A DNA stretch of 64,000 nt from Cloeon dipterum (taxonomy: Eukaryota; Arthropoda; Insecta; Ephemeroptera; Baetidae): NCBI RefSeq assembly GCF_949628265.1, contig NC_088789.1, positions 28,141,883 to 28,205,882 of the forward strand, in the 5' to 3' direction. The first letter of the stretch is position 1, and every line of letters begins with the position of its first letter. A program made the translations under genes and the position numbers. A model generated the notes under the pieces. That model was not told where the DNA came from, did not search any database, and saw only the letters and a program-made list of their open reading frames with translations. This document shows, piece by piece, positions 12,666 through 24,554 of the stretch.

Positions 12666-13635
12666 ATGAGTAAAGAATTGAGAAAAGTGGAGATGAAAGA
12701 GGCTGCCAAAAAAATTGATCGAGTGCTGATGGGAAATCTAGCTGACATTGAAGAGAAGCTGAGCCAGATTCCTGGACAGGTCTTCGAAGAACCGTACAAG
12801 GCGGACTTTGAAGATAACGAAACGAATTCTATCAAGACTGAAATCCTCCGCCTAGCCAGCGAGTTAGTGAATGGAGTTGCTGTTAATGAGCAGAATGAAG
12901 AGGAGCCCATCCTCTCTGGCAAATAAAGACCTTTTTTATTAATAATAAAGCAATAATTTTGATTTTTAAACAGATTACTCTGGATTAGGACTGGCAAACG
13001 TGGCGACGCAAGCTCAAAATTATCTGAAACAGCTGGTGACGGAGCAGACGCAGTTTTTGAAGAAGTGTGAGGAAGAGGAGACGGAGCTTGATCAGTCCTG
13101 TGCCATGTAAAATATTTTATTTCTCAATGTTCGCATTCTAATTTAATTTTTTTGTAGGCTTGCGAAGGCAATCGCTGCCATGGAGATCCGCCTGCAGAGT
13201 GGAGAGGACATCGGCGAGATGGGCAGGCTGAAAGAAGTCACTCCGGAAGAGGAGAGAGCACTTCTCGGGAAAATCAAAGAGAAAGACACCGAGTTGCAGG
13301 AGTCCCTGGTCAGATTAAATATATAATTAAATTAACCTTGTTGTAAATTGTAATTATTATTTTAGATGGGTGTGATTCAGCATGTGTTTGGCCAAGATGA
13401 AGATCTAGCTAGTGAAGTGGTTTCTGTAGGTTATTCCTATTTTTAAATTGTATAAATTTAATTTTTTTATTCTGGATTGTAGGAACTGTGCAATAAAGTG
13501 CTGAAAGAAAGTGGAGACCCGTACATCCAAGTGACTGATGAAAACAGGAAAGTCATCTCACTGCTTCGAGCAGTTGGATTGGTGCTTGACCATCCCCACA
13601 ACCCTTCCAAAGTGAAACTTATTATTGTAGCCTGA
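12666..13635 (+). CDS. CENPK: Centromere protein K (inner kinetochore, CCAN)
   Basis: CENP-K is part of the CENP-H/I/K module of the constitutive centromere network. Exons 12666-12918, 12974-13106, 13158-13308, 13366-13425 and 13483-13635 sum to 750 nt (249 aa; human 269). A 5' UTR intron ends at the cag just before the ATG. The N-terminal two thirds are charged, coiled-coil-like sequence. The C-terminal block DPYIQVTDENRKVISLLRAV followed by GLVLDHPHNPSKVKL matches the conserved CENP-K tail (DPYVKISD...GIALRHPEDP). The first coding intron seems to use a GC donor (TCTG|GCAAAT): without it the frame stops at TAA, and no GT in the needed phase 1 is available. The gene is head to head with IFT81. 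The assignment rests mainly on the C-terminus and the length. Confidence 0.82.
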
Positions 13636-13788
13636 TGGAAAACCTTGTAAAAATTACGTTGAAACTCCTATTCCACTCACAAAATTAGATAGGCTGCAAG
13701 CTGCTTAATTTTTAGGGTTGGAATAGAAACAAAAAATATCTGATTAGACATCTTAAAAAAAATGAAGGAAACCCAGAACCAATTTTGT

Positions 13789-13794
13789 AATAAA
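13789..13794 (+). terminator. Poly(A) signal of CENP-K
   Basis: AATAAA lies about 155 bp after the CENP-K stop codon. A second AATAAA follows at about 13880. Either could be used. Confidence 0.5.
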
Positions 13795-14133
13795 GCCAAA
13801 AATTTATATATGAAAGTAAGTTATTATTGAATGTAAAATAAATATAATTAAGTTCAAGAGGAAACTTGTACAAATTTTTGTAATAAAGCCGAATATCGTG
13901 AGTTAATATTTAATAGTTTTATTAACTCGTTTTTCTTCATAAAAATAATGCCTCAACACAATCAAGTCTTAAGTCTAGAGCAACGGTTTTTGCACTATGT
14001 ACAGAAATTCGAGTAGACCGTCCTAAAATGGAACAAATTAATTAATAAAAATAGCGTCGCTGCCCAAATTTTGCAATTAGATACATCAGCAGCTCGTTTT
14101 GGAAACCTAAAATATGTATAAGCGTAGGCCCTA

Positions 14134-14839
14134 TTAGCAGCACCCGTTGAGTGCCCTGTACAGTCTAAAACTGGAGAAAGCAATGGCGGCGAAACACACC
14201 GTCCAGTGGACAATGTGTCGTTGTCTCTGGTGTGTTTCTCTTCGAACTAAAACTTTGACGGGGCCGAGTAGGTTGTGTTTGCTCCACTCGTAGATCGGGT
14301 ACCTCTGGTTGATGTCGAATAGCGTGTTTTTGTCCTTCTCCACTTGGTACTGGCAGCAGGGGTCGAAGTGCCACGAAATTGTGTACAGACTGGTGGTCAC
14401 CAGGGCCGCAGCCGCCAGAGGCACACACACCACGGGCCTGTCAGGCCACAGAACACCTGCGAAGAAAATGAATTTAATATTTTCCTCGCTCTTAACAGGG
14501 ACAGTGTCAATTGCCTGCTATGATTGAGCCAAGGCCCACGTTGACGGACAGTTTGTGCAGCAAATTGCCGACCCACAGCCACCTGGCAGTCTCGTCGCCC
14601 AGCCTTTTAGGCTCGATGACAATGTACTGCACGCCAGCTTCCAGCAGGCTGTCGAGTTGTTGCTCGAAAAATTCGTGTGAGTTCTCCGAGTCGTATATTT
14701 CACGTACCACCTCGAGATCACTGGAAGAAAAAGAAAGGGTCGGTAAGCGTGTTCAAAAGAGACCGAAAAAGGTTCATCGTGAATTTTTATCTTATTTTCA
14801 AGGCTAATCTTACTCGTATTTTTTGTGTTTGCCAGCCAT
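14134..14839 (-). CDS. TMEM11: TMEM11 / PMI, inner mitochondrial membrane morphology protein
   Basis: TMEM11 (Drosophila PMI) is an inner mitochondrial membrane protein that associates with MICOS and shapes cristae. Exons 14814-14839, 14515-14720 and 14134-14456 sum to 555 nt (184 aa; human 192). Family blocks are clear: EIYDSENSHEFFEQQL, YIVIEPKRLGDETARW, VGNLLHK and TISWHFDPCCQYQVEKD. Two membrane helices are visible around GLGSIIAGVL and VCVPLAAAALVTTSLY. A third weaker hydrophobic stretch lies near the C-terminus (HWTVCFAAIAFSSF). Intron 2 begins GC (GCAG|GCAATT): the phase requires it and no in-phase GT exists nearby. The gene faces CENP-K tail to tail. Confidence 0.93.
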
Positions 14840-15782
14840 GATGGAGAGACGACGGAGAACGGAGAAAAAGAAAAACAGTGCAGTGCTGCCAACATGCGGG
14901 ATAAATCAGAAATATTCGAACATCTCCATCCAAGAATTTCCTTTTATGAACTGAGAATTTCGCATTTCGCAATGGATTTTTTTTTAAAATTTAATTTAAA
15001 AATGAAGAATGAATGAAAATTCATCATGATTTTTTTCTTTAATTCATTCATTTCTGCTTTTGTGCGTTCTTTGGTGATTAAAAGAATTATATTTGTGGAG
15101 CCTAAAAATTCGCCAAAATTCAGTTTGGCAATACCGGTGTCCAGAACAATTTTTCAGAACTTAAAATCTCAATTGCAATTGGCTAAGCCTATTTTGGTTT
15201 TCAGAGTCAATTAAAATTCTAATGAAATTATCTTTTTACACCAAAGAATTATACCAGAAATGAAAATAAAAATATAATAAATCGCATGAATTAAGGAATT
15301 AGCCCAAATATTTCAATTAAACAGTGGCACCATATATTATAAATTTAGTATGTATGTTATTTATTTCGTCACTTGTTTATTTTCCTCTTAAAACGATTTA
15401 TTAAAATCCATGAGATCAATTTCCACAAGTTGACCGTTGGAAAAATTACTTGATAAAAAAATCGGGAACCTGTCCACCGAATTTTTTGTGACTATAGCGA
15501 CCAGCCGACCACTGAAAGAGGGCATTACTCGCGCAAAATGTTGGAATGTGGGCGTGGTTCACCGGGAAATTAAAAAAGAAAACTCACCGCTTTCCCACAT
15601 TTTCATTTGCTAGTTTCAAGTCACCATGTACTTACGCGTTGGGAAAATCCTTGTTTAGCGAAATTCTTTCAATTTTTGTAATTAAAAGGACAATTGCAAC
15701 AGAATGAATATAATTTTTTGGTATACGGATAAAATTTTAATAATAAATTAGTGACATAGTTTTGGTAAAAATCGTTACATTC

Positions 15783-17039
15783 TCAATTTGTATTGACTTT
15801 CTTGACTTGGCGCACGTTTAAGTTAATTCTGGATGACTGCAAATAATCACAGCAGTTATTCCAGTCTTCTGTTTCGTCTTCTGCTTCATTCCCTCTCCAC
15901 CTGGGAAGGTCGTCGACGATGGGCTCGATTCGAGGGACTCCGTGGTAACTGAGTCTGCAAGGTCCAGACATGATGACAATATCTCCGCTCTGAATGAGCA
16001 ACGCCAACGGGTGGTCGCTTTTGGTGACGCCTCCGAGGAGGAAAACAGCGTTTTGTCCAAAACTGAAAGAAATTAACGGCGCATCGAAATTTTCTTCCGA
16101 GTGGTCTGTGTGGCCCGCTAGAGTGGAGTCGAAGTGGTAAAAATTTACTATTGCCGCTTCGGCGACATAGTTTTTGGACCCGATCACTTCAGCAACTATT
16201 CTTGACATTTCAGCCAGTTCCTCAGGAAATGGAGATTTGTTTTCATCGGAGTAAACCTTAAATTAAAAATAAAAACATTCTTTAGTCTTAATTTTTAAAC
16301 AAATATAATTAAATCCCAACCTTTGTATCCCAGTCGTGGTGGTAACCTAATGTCGACCAGCGCAGTTTTTTCTTCAAAATGCTGCTTCTTTCTTCACCCC
16401 TGTTTTGAGATCTTTAAATCGATTTGCTTTTAAATTTGTTTAGAAAAAAGTACCTGTTTGACAATTCCCACCAATCTGGCTGGCCATTTCCCACCTGCCA
16501 TTCTGCGTGTGCGTCCAGATTTAATTTGTAAGGCGGCCGTCGAGTGTAGTCTTTCAGACTTCGAAGAATCCAGTTTCGCTGGCCTTGACTAGTGAATGGG
16601 TTCAGGATGTAAATTAAGCCTGCAAAAGTTTACAATTTATTTAAATCTAAGAATATACGTAACAAAACCCTCTCTACCAGGATGGCTGTTGAATTCCAGG
16701 ATTGTCCAAGCCCTGACGTCAATGAGCCCGAGTGCTTGGGCGACTTCAAAGTCGTTGTCCCGCATCGTGTCGTGACGCGCGGCCACTTGTCTGATCTGTT
16801 GAGGAAAGAGATTAGATTTTGGATTTTTTTAATTCAATTACACTAACCCCAAAGATCTGCCACAATTCCCGGTGCGAAGGATTAATGACGGAGTTCAAAT
16901 CTGGCGGCGGATTCCTCTGCTTGTAGTATTTGAAACTCTCGTCAAAATTGGATGTGTCTGGCAGCGGATCGGCACTCTGTCTGATTTTGTTTTCCAATTT
17001 TTTGCGTTTGAACTTGTGCCTCCCGCCGCGGCTCTCCAT
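15783..17039 (-). CDS. ALKBH1: AlkB homologue 1, Fe(II)/2-oxoglutarate dioxygenase
   Basis: ALKBH1 oxidatively demethylates nucleic acids, including 1-methyladenosine in tRNA, and works in mitochondria and nucleus. Exons 16848-17039, 16678-16795, 16454-16619, 16321-16399 and 15783-16256 sum to 1029 nt (342 aa; human 389). The iron ligands are His234 and Asp236 in GHTDHSEEN and His290 in SYHGVPRI. The 2-oxoglutarate-binding arginines fit R328 and R334 in SRINLNVRQ. The cores SFSFGQNAVFLLGG and LRWSTLGYHHDWD are typical of the family. The N-terminal 30 residues are basic (GRHKFKRKKLENK). The start at 17039 has a good context (CAAGATGG); upstream in-frame sequence lacks ATG. All catalytic residues are present, so it should be active. 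Confidence 0.95.
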
Positions 17040-18090
17040 CTTGCAACTGAAATCTTGATTTCTGTCCAAAAATTCGGCGGCTATACCATGCAAGAATTCG
17101 TCTTTGAAGCAAAATCAAGTGAAATTCAAGCTGGAGAAACATATAAATAATAACAGAAACGTTTTGTTTACGTCAATCATATGGTGGGTGGTGGGGGACG
17201 CTGATTCAACATCGCGTTAGCACTGCGCATGATCAGGTCTGCTTATAAAGCCCGCCAAAACCGCGTGCATTGACACTGCAAAACCCCGGAAAATTCTTTG
17301 TTGTCAATGCCCATCCACAAAAGAATTTTCTTCTAAATTTTTGAGAAACGTTGACTGCAAAAAGTTAGAATGCTGCCTGTTTGAAATCTTATTTTATTTC
17401 ACAACAAGAATTCCCCCAAAAAGAACGATAATCGCATACGCCATTGGAAAGATCTCAAAGTTTTTGCTGTTACGCGGAACGCACATTCATTTTACGCCGC
17501 TGATTTCTCTAATTAATTATTGACACATTTTTAAAGATGAGGTGTTTTTATATGAAACTGTCTATGACTGGTAAATAAAATTGTCCGTCCTCGAACCATG
17601 TTTAACGAGTTTTGATTGCAATCCCGTGCGATTACGCGATTAGCACGGCGTGTGAAATTATGTAGCCTCTTTACAGCTCGCAGTCGTCAAACATGTAAGT
17701 GACCCCTGCGCTTAAACGGTCGGCTAATGAGCTCGGCCAATAAAATTGCATTGCAGGCTAATTGCCCTGAGTAAAGTGATCATCTTGTAATTAATAAGGC
17801 TCATAAATTAAATGGCTTGGGATTTTGAAATGGTCGAGCGTCTGATTTAATTATAGACACCAAAATGAAAACAAATCATGCAGTTAGGGCCAGACTGGTA
17901 TTGAAAAAATCACCGGGGCCCACAAGACATAATTAATTTTGGATAATTTAAATTATTTTCGAATTTTGAACACTCGAAATCTCGGGTAGTAACCAAGAAA
18001 ATTGCAAATATCAAACCCACCGTTGGACTCGTCTCCACCTCCCCTAACCAGCTGAAGGGTTTAGGGGTGCTTACCCTCCACCCCTAAGTG
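17040..18090. other. Non-coding DNA with an old repeat fragment
   Basis: No genes are seen. The part from about 17960 to 18090 is the 3' end of a dispersed repeat also found at 24555-25105, 33775-34755 and 46060-46570 (aaatctcggg...cccaccgttggactcgtct...ggtttagggg). The palindrome begins directly after it. Confidence 0.55.
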
Positions 18091-20063
18091 GCTGAGCAGT
18101 TATTCGCGAGATTGGAGGTCAATTGGACGCGATTTTTCAGCGTAGAAATTTTTAGGTGGCAGTTATATTTGCTTAAAGTACTTGTTAATGGAAGGTGAAA
18201 TTCCAAATTTGAAGCTCGGGAATGGGGGCGTTCCCTATTTTTTCGGTATCTAAAAAATGCCCGAAAAATGAATTGTGTTAATGAATTCTAAACTGCAACT
18301 CTTGACTGCATTGAGGTATCACCTTGAAATTTTCACTGCCCAACCTAGTTTTTGATCCTGAACAACTTTTACATTTACAAAAAAATCGCAGGTCGAAGGT
18401 CAAGGTCACCTTTTGCGACCTTTTTTTGAAAATTCAAAATTAAGGGATGATAGCCCCCTACGATTTTTTTGGGGTTCAGGGCTGAAATGTAGCCCGTGAA
18501 ATTCTGCACAAGTACACCAAGTTTCATAGGTGCAATCGCGATAGTTTTGCTGCAATTCGAATTTGAAGTTTGAAAACCTGCTTGAGGCCGCTTGACCGCG
18601 CGTGCACTTTGAGTAGCGAGTTCACCTCTTGTTCTTCAAGTTGATTTTTTTCGCATTTCACTTGCATAGAAACACCAATGGGGCCTAGGGTAGACCAAGG
18701 AAGGTCAAAATCGACCTTCAGGGTCTATCCCTGACGTGACCCTGAGATCCGAAATATCGAAAATTTCCAATTTCATCGAACTTGGTGTCTTTTTATAGGT
18801 TTTCACCACCGTAGAGCTCAAATATACAGCCAAAACTGCTGAATGACAATCCTGAAACCGGTTCTTGAAATAATTGTGGTAGCAATTAATCCAGACGTGA
18901 TGTGTGAAATGGGCAAAATTTTGAAATTTTTAATTTATGAAAAGATTCTTCTGTTTTGTACACACGAAATTTATATCGAGTTTTAAAAAAACCGATCGTT
19001 TTTTTACAAAGTTAACAAATTTATTTAGAGCAATAACAAATAAATTAAATGTTAAAAATTTTTACTTAAAAAAGTAAGGAAACAATTTTTTTTAGTTTTT
19101 AAAAGTAGAATTATTTGTTATTCCATTTAATAACATTTTTTCATAGTATTAAGCATAAGATCCTTTATTATCAGCACATATTATACTTCATATGTGCAAA
19201 TAAGAAGTATCTTTCATAAATTAAAAATTTCAAAATTTTGCCCATTTCACACATCACGTCTGGATTAATTGCTACCACAATTATTTCAAGAACCGGTTTC
19301 AGGATTGTCATTCAGCAGTTTTGGCTGTATATTTGAGCTCTACGGTGGTGAAAACCTATAAAAAGACACCAAGTTCGATGAAATTGGAAATTTTCGATAT
19401 TTCGGATCTCAGGGTCACGTCAGGGACAGACCCTGAAGGTCGATTTTGACCTTCCTTGGTCTACCCTAGGCCCCATTGGTGTTTCTATGCAAGTGAAATT
19501 CGAAAAAAATCAACTTGAAGAACAAGAGGTGAACTCGCTACTCAAAGTGCACGCGCGGTCAAGCGGCCTCAAGCAGGTTTTCAAACTTCAAATTCGAATT
19601 GCAGCAAAACTATCGCGATTGCACCTATGAAACTTGGTGTACTTGTGCAGAATTTCACGGGCTACATTTCAGCCCTGAACCCCAAAAAAATCGTAGGGGG
19701 CTATCATCCCTTAATTTTGAATTTTCAAAAAAAGGTCGCAAAAGGTGACCTTGACCTTCGACCTGCGAATTTTTTGTAAATGTAAAAGTTGTTCAGGATC
19801 AAAAACTAGGATGGGCAGTGAAAATTTCAAGGTGATACCTCAATGCAGTCAAGAGTTGCAGTTTAGAATTCATTAACACAATTCGTTTTTCGGGCATTTT
19901 TTAGATACCGAAAAAATAGGGAACGCCCCCATTCCCGAGCTTCAAATTTGGAATTTCACCTTCTATTAACAAGTACTTTAAGCAAATATAACTGCCACCT
20001 AAAAATTTCTACGCTGAAAAATCGCGTCCAATTGACCTCCAATCTCGCGAATAACTGCTCGGC
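18091..20063. repeat. Giant palindrome, two arms of about 860 bp
   Basis: The left arm (18091 to about 18953) and right arm (about 19203-20063) are reverse complements with only scattered differences (for example ttaatggaagg against ttaatagaagg). The spacer is about 250 bp. Matching markers include gagcagttattcgcgag/ctcgcgaataactgctc at the outer ends and gacgtgatgtgtgaaatggg/cccatttcacacatcacgtc near the inside. No reading frame of note exists in it. No clear target duplication was found. A fragment related to the arm (agggtcacgtca...gaccctgaagg) lies at about 7320-7370. It could be a foldback transposon or a source of long hairpin RNA. Confidence 0.9.
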
Positions 20064-21845
20064 TATATAAATTAACCCTCGAAAAAGTAAAAATTTTAAA
20101 ACTGTGTATTAATTTGTGTGTTTTTTTTTAAATATTTGGCTTTGTTACGTTACACATCAGGGAATGAGAGATGTTTCTCATATTTTCCCTCGCGCTCGCC
20201 AGAGTGTTAAAGGTCGCTGCAATAGCCAAGCCAGACGAAAAACTTCCACCCCTCAACGGACACCTCACAGAATCAGGGAGGCTTTCATCTGTTGCACACG
20301 ACAAACGTTTCAGTAGCTGAAATTCAGAGAAGTCTTCTATAGCTCGGCATCGTCATCAAACTGTTGCATTTTCGGAAGGAATTTTGAGTCCCATTTGAAG
20401 TTTTTTCAAGTCAGGTAAGATTTAAGTTTTATCCACAACACGCACGTCGTTCTTTGATTTCAACTGTGTGCTGTGTGCCAAGATAATTCATCGATTTTAA
20501 TTTAGAAAAAAAAACACTTAATAGGTGTTGAATTATTCTCCATATAGTAATTAATTATCACGATAGCCACATTTTCCCCATTTTTCACAGTAAAATTTTT
20601 TTGCTCGAACTCTCCACCAAAAGATATAATTTAATGAAGTAGCATATGTTGTTGTGCTCATCGTTTTATCATGTTTGCTCTGGAACATTTTTCCGATCCA
20701 CCTTGTGAGTTTCACATCCTGGGGGAAAAAGCTGTTCAAAGAGGGTCGGTGGTATGGCCGAAATAACAATGCTGCGCGAGTCTTTTGTTGAACTGTTTAC
20801 GTTTGAGCGCGTTGCTGAGCGGAAATAATTGTTGGAATGCACGCACCCTCTCCTAGAGCAGGTGCAAGTGACAAAAGATTGACCACCCATCCTACAACTG
20901 AATTGTTATTCACTTGGCAGATGAGCAACAAGCAAACGTTGATTTCGTTTCCCCTCCAATTTAAAAGAGTGTCTCATAATTTTTTTTCTGTCAAAATATT
21001 TAGCCCGTTTTTAACAAGTTTTCATGAATAGATTATTTCTTTAGATTTTAGGGTTAAAATTTGAATGAAAAATTATGCAAACTATATTTAAGTGGAGCAT
21101 AAAGAGGAATGATACTGCAAAAGCCTGGAAAATGCTTGTTGCCAATGCATAAACTCGTCCCTTAGGATTCAGTTAAAGCCTAAATTGACCTTAGAAGCAC
21201 TGTAATTTTTTTAGAAAATTGGCTGGAAAGTTAGCGTGATTTTCAAATGGTAATGGCTGTCTCCTTACTTGAAATCCAATTTAATTTGAAAACCAAGAGT
21301 TTCCCCAATAAGTGGCAAACATCGTTGGACAGATCTCGACGAGAGGAATCGGAATATGCCAAGAAAATATGTTCAAGCTCTGTACATTTTGGAGAAAATT
21401 GGCAAATTTTTAATTTTTTTCTGTAGGAAGGTCCTTTTTTATATTATTGCAAATTGATGAAAAATTGTTAATCGATCAATTGTTTATGGCATCCAACAGT
21501 TCAAATAATTTTCAATTGTTGTCCTGTATCATTCCACTTTAACATGAACAATTATGAACATTTTAGCATTGTTGACCGAATCAAGTGTCAATTTTTTACG
21601 CTCCGATTTTGATTCCTCTCATAGCGATCTATCAAACGCGAATGACTTTTTTCATCTGGTGAATGCTAAAAATGCTTATTTATAATTTTTTGTGGTTAGC
21701 AAAAACGGCTATATATTAGGTTACGATGTTACGAACAAAACATGAAATCTGAAAAAAAAATTATATCAATTGGCAACAGGCCACAGTAGCAGCTATGCAA
21801 TTTTGACGTAGGGTATGTTTTTGATTTACCAGGAAAACGCTTGAG
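20064..21845. other. Non-coding DNA with a TTAA MITE
   Basis: AT-rich sequence with no gene recognised. It holds the MITE at 21088-21542 and presumably the promoter of the small gene starting at 21846. Confidence 0.5.
21088..21542 (+). mobile_element. TTAA-target MITE, copy 1
   Basis: About 455 bp flanked by TTAA (21088-21091 and 21539-21542). The ends carry an inverted repeat GGAATGATACTG / CAGTATCATTCC-like (here CTGTATCATTCC). It shares the whole interior (aagcctggaaaatgctt..., agtttccccaataagtgg, gatctcgacgagaggaatc) with 31831-32262 and 34069-34511. It has no coding capacity. TTAA targets are typical of piggyBac-type transposases. Confidence 0.85.
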
Positions 21846-22585
21846 ATGGCAACCCTCACATCCGAAGAGATGATTTTGGAGATTAAAAGGCTGAAAAAGA
21901 GGCTGCGAGAGGTGCTACAAACCGAGGGAATGATTCTCGTGACCGATCTCGTCGCCAGTGCCGTTGAAACGAATGCGTTGTTACAATCATTGAAAAATGA
22001 AGTCGAGCAGTCGATGGGCGATAACCTCCGTAAGTGGTTATTAAAATTTTATTCATTAAATGGCCAAACATGCATTACAAAATTTCAATTTTTGCAGACG
22101 ATTATAAAATATTATGTTTTGCTAGAGAAAATTACCTTGTATGAATTAACAGATTTTTTAAAATTTCAGCGAAGGTTCTGGTAAGGTACTTAAGAAGAAA
22201 ATACGCCGTCGATGCTGAAAATGAGACGGTGTTCTGGACGGCGATGGTAGTTTATGACTTTCTACTGCGAAGCTCTGGCCCCCATTCCTTCAAATCAAAA
22301 GAGCTGTCAGAGATTTTGACCCTCTTTCCCAAGCTTCCAAATAACGTTCAGGACATTTCAGAGGTAATTTACGGGAAAATAGACTATATTAATTCAGTGC
22401 TTTTTGATTCACAGTTGTTTGAATTGACTCCCAGCAACGCACAGATCATCGAACAGATAATTTCTTCCGAACAACCAAAAGTGGATGATGAGCAGGCTGA
22501 CATCCAGATGGCAAAATACGTAACTCAACTGAAACGTTTACTGAGACTCACCGATTTTTCTCTCGATTACCTTCAGTTTCCATGA
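21846..22585 (+). CDS. Small helical protein, family not recognised
   Basis: Exons 21846-22029, 22170-22363 and 22415-22585 give 549 nt (182 aa). The start ATG is followed by MATLTSEEMILEIKRLKKRL. Residues 6-60 look like an amphipathic, coiled-coil-like helix rich in Glu, Lys and Leu. The middle (VFWTAMVVYDFLLR) is hydrophobic but too short and mixed for a clear membrane span. The C-terminal third is acidic and then helical, ending in DFSLDYLQFP. The borders are good (CTCC|GTAAGT; tttcag|CGAAGG). The second intron is 51 nt, in phase 0 and lacks stops, so retaining it would add 17 residues. I see no signal peptide or enzyme motif. The organisation resembles small subunits of multiprotein complexes, but I assign no function. 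Confidence 0.65.
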
Positions 22586-23059
22586 ATGAGCTGCGGTGGG
22601 ACGTATATTGAACATGTATGAAATATCAATTTAAATCAATTTAAGACCTAGAATAGGTCTAATACGTTACTAATCTGATTTTTATTGGATAATTTGACCG
22701 ATTTATTAAGAATTTCAATTTTTACTGTACGCATTATGTTTAGAGGTTTACCAAATTTAAGAAAACAAGTTTTACTACACTTAAGTGCATTGCCAATTTG
22801 ACCATTTTTATTTTTCCAACTTACAATTATTGTGTATTGCAATTGTTCTTTTGTTTTGATCCCGGATTCGTAGAGGCAATATATTATACAAGTTCACAAT
22901 AGTTGAAATATGCAAATTTAATTTAAAATCATCATTAAAACCTTAATTTGCTTAAAATCGTTTATTTTTTGCAGAGAAAAATTGATTTACTTAGATTCAC
23001 AAATGATATTTTTTCTCTAGTAACGAATTGCAGATCTTTGGTCGCTCAGAAAGTAGCCA

Positions 23060-23480
23060 GAGGTGCCCATAACCTCGTTCCTTGGCACCCTGAATGCTTC
23101 CAAAGGGGGGAAATGCTCTCGATTTGGCCATTTTACGGTGTGCAGATCTTGCAGATCAAACCAATACAGATCAGGTGTTTGTAAATTGGCCACACACTTG
23201 CCAAATGAATTATATTTATATAGAACGTTCGAGAGCTACCCGGACGCCAGGGTTCGATTTCTTACCTGATCTGATTGACTTTTAAGACCTCAACAGTCAC
23301 CCCCAGCATGTTCTGAGGGTAAAAATCAATTGGTAGATTGATTTTGACCTTCTAAAAGTTTACCTGAACTCAAAAATACCATTTTTTCTTTTGATTTTGT
23401 ATTTCAAAAACTAAAAGCTTCACCGTCACCATCCTGAAAATTTCTAGACACTTAGAAACCGATTAAAATGGCCGTTTCTT
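23060..23480 (-). repeat. Dispersed repeat, second copy of the 5345-5800 family
   Basis: Its reverse complement aligns with 5345-5800, for example ggtgtgcagatc and ttacctgaactcaaaaatacc. A related piece with the ccctgacgccagggtt motif lies at about 26650. The edges are approximate. Confidence 0.55.
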
Positions 23481-23559
23481 AGATTTTCAAAAATTAATTA
23501 TATAATTAATTAGAACATATAATTACTCAACTTGAAAAAATTCCCAAACAATTTATATT

Positions 23560-23790
23560 AAAAAATGATTCTCTTGCTCTCTTTGGATTCCCGTACGAGT
23601 GTCAAGAGTTTGTCTTTATGATCCAAAAGACACAATTAGTACAAGTAATGCCAATTATGTCACAATATTGACCAAAACTTGCTTCTTTTCGCGTATTTTC
23701 ACGTGACCATTTTTCGCGCCATACTCCACCGGACGCCATATCTGCGCATCACACAAATCTTGTTCCCCGCTGCAGCAAATGTGGTTATAT
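23560..23790 (+). repeat. Dispersed repeat shared with 44625-44820
   Basis: Both copies contain ctctttggatt.ccgtacg, agtgtcaagagtttg, attatgtcacaatatt and cgcgccatactcca.cggacg in the same order. A shorter related piece (cgccgtattctaccagacgccatg) is at 27065-27095. It does not encode protein. Confidence 0.65.
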
Positions 23791-24554
23791 TGAACCCAAA
23801 ATTAAGATGGTAAATAATTAAAACATTGCAGACCGTATTAAATCTCCAAAAAATAAATCGGCCCCAAAAACAACATCTAAAAATGCGGCATTTAACGAAT
23901 AAAACCGTATTTTTTTGTCGATAAAATTAATTGCTTGCTTGTTACTATCTGATCTGCTTTTGCAGCTGTGAGCTCACATCAAAAGGACGGCCTCGTGTGT
24001 GTGTGTTATATTTCCCAATAGGTTTAACTCTTGGAGCCATCCATTGTGTGTGCTCTCAACGGCTTGAATAATTATTCACGCGCGCACTCGAAATTCTGCG
24101 GCAGCGCGCGCGGCGCGCGTTCACGCACGACGGGCTGCTTTAACGAGACGATTCGAGCGATGATGCCGCCGCCGCGCGAATGCATTCAATGCGGCTCTGA
24201 TTGCGTCCATTCACTCTCAACTTGTTAATCCTCATCTGCCCATATGTACACACGTGAGGTCACTGCAAAAAATGTGTACTCTCTTCGATTTACAAGTATA
24301 ATACATGAAATACGGCTGCGTGAGAGTTGCAGACCATAATATGCTCAGACACCGCTCCTCGTGGAACAAGGCGATCGTTCGTTGCCTCCAGGGCTCTGCG
24401 CGAATTACGAAAATCGGTGTGTCGGAAGATGATGTATAGCGTCGTTTTACAAGATGATTAAAATTCAGGTTGGTTTGAAGATCGAACGAGTTTTTTTTAT
24501 ACATTTTTAAATCGCTACAATGGGAAATAATGAAATCAGGGCCAAAATTTAGAG

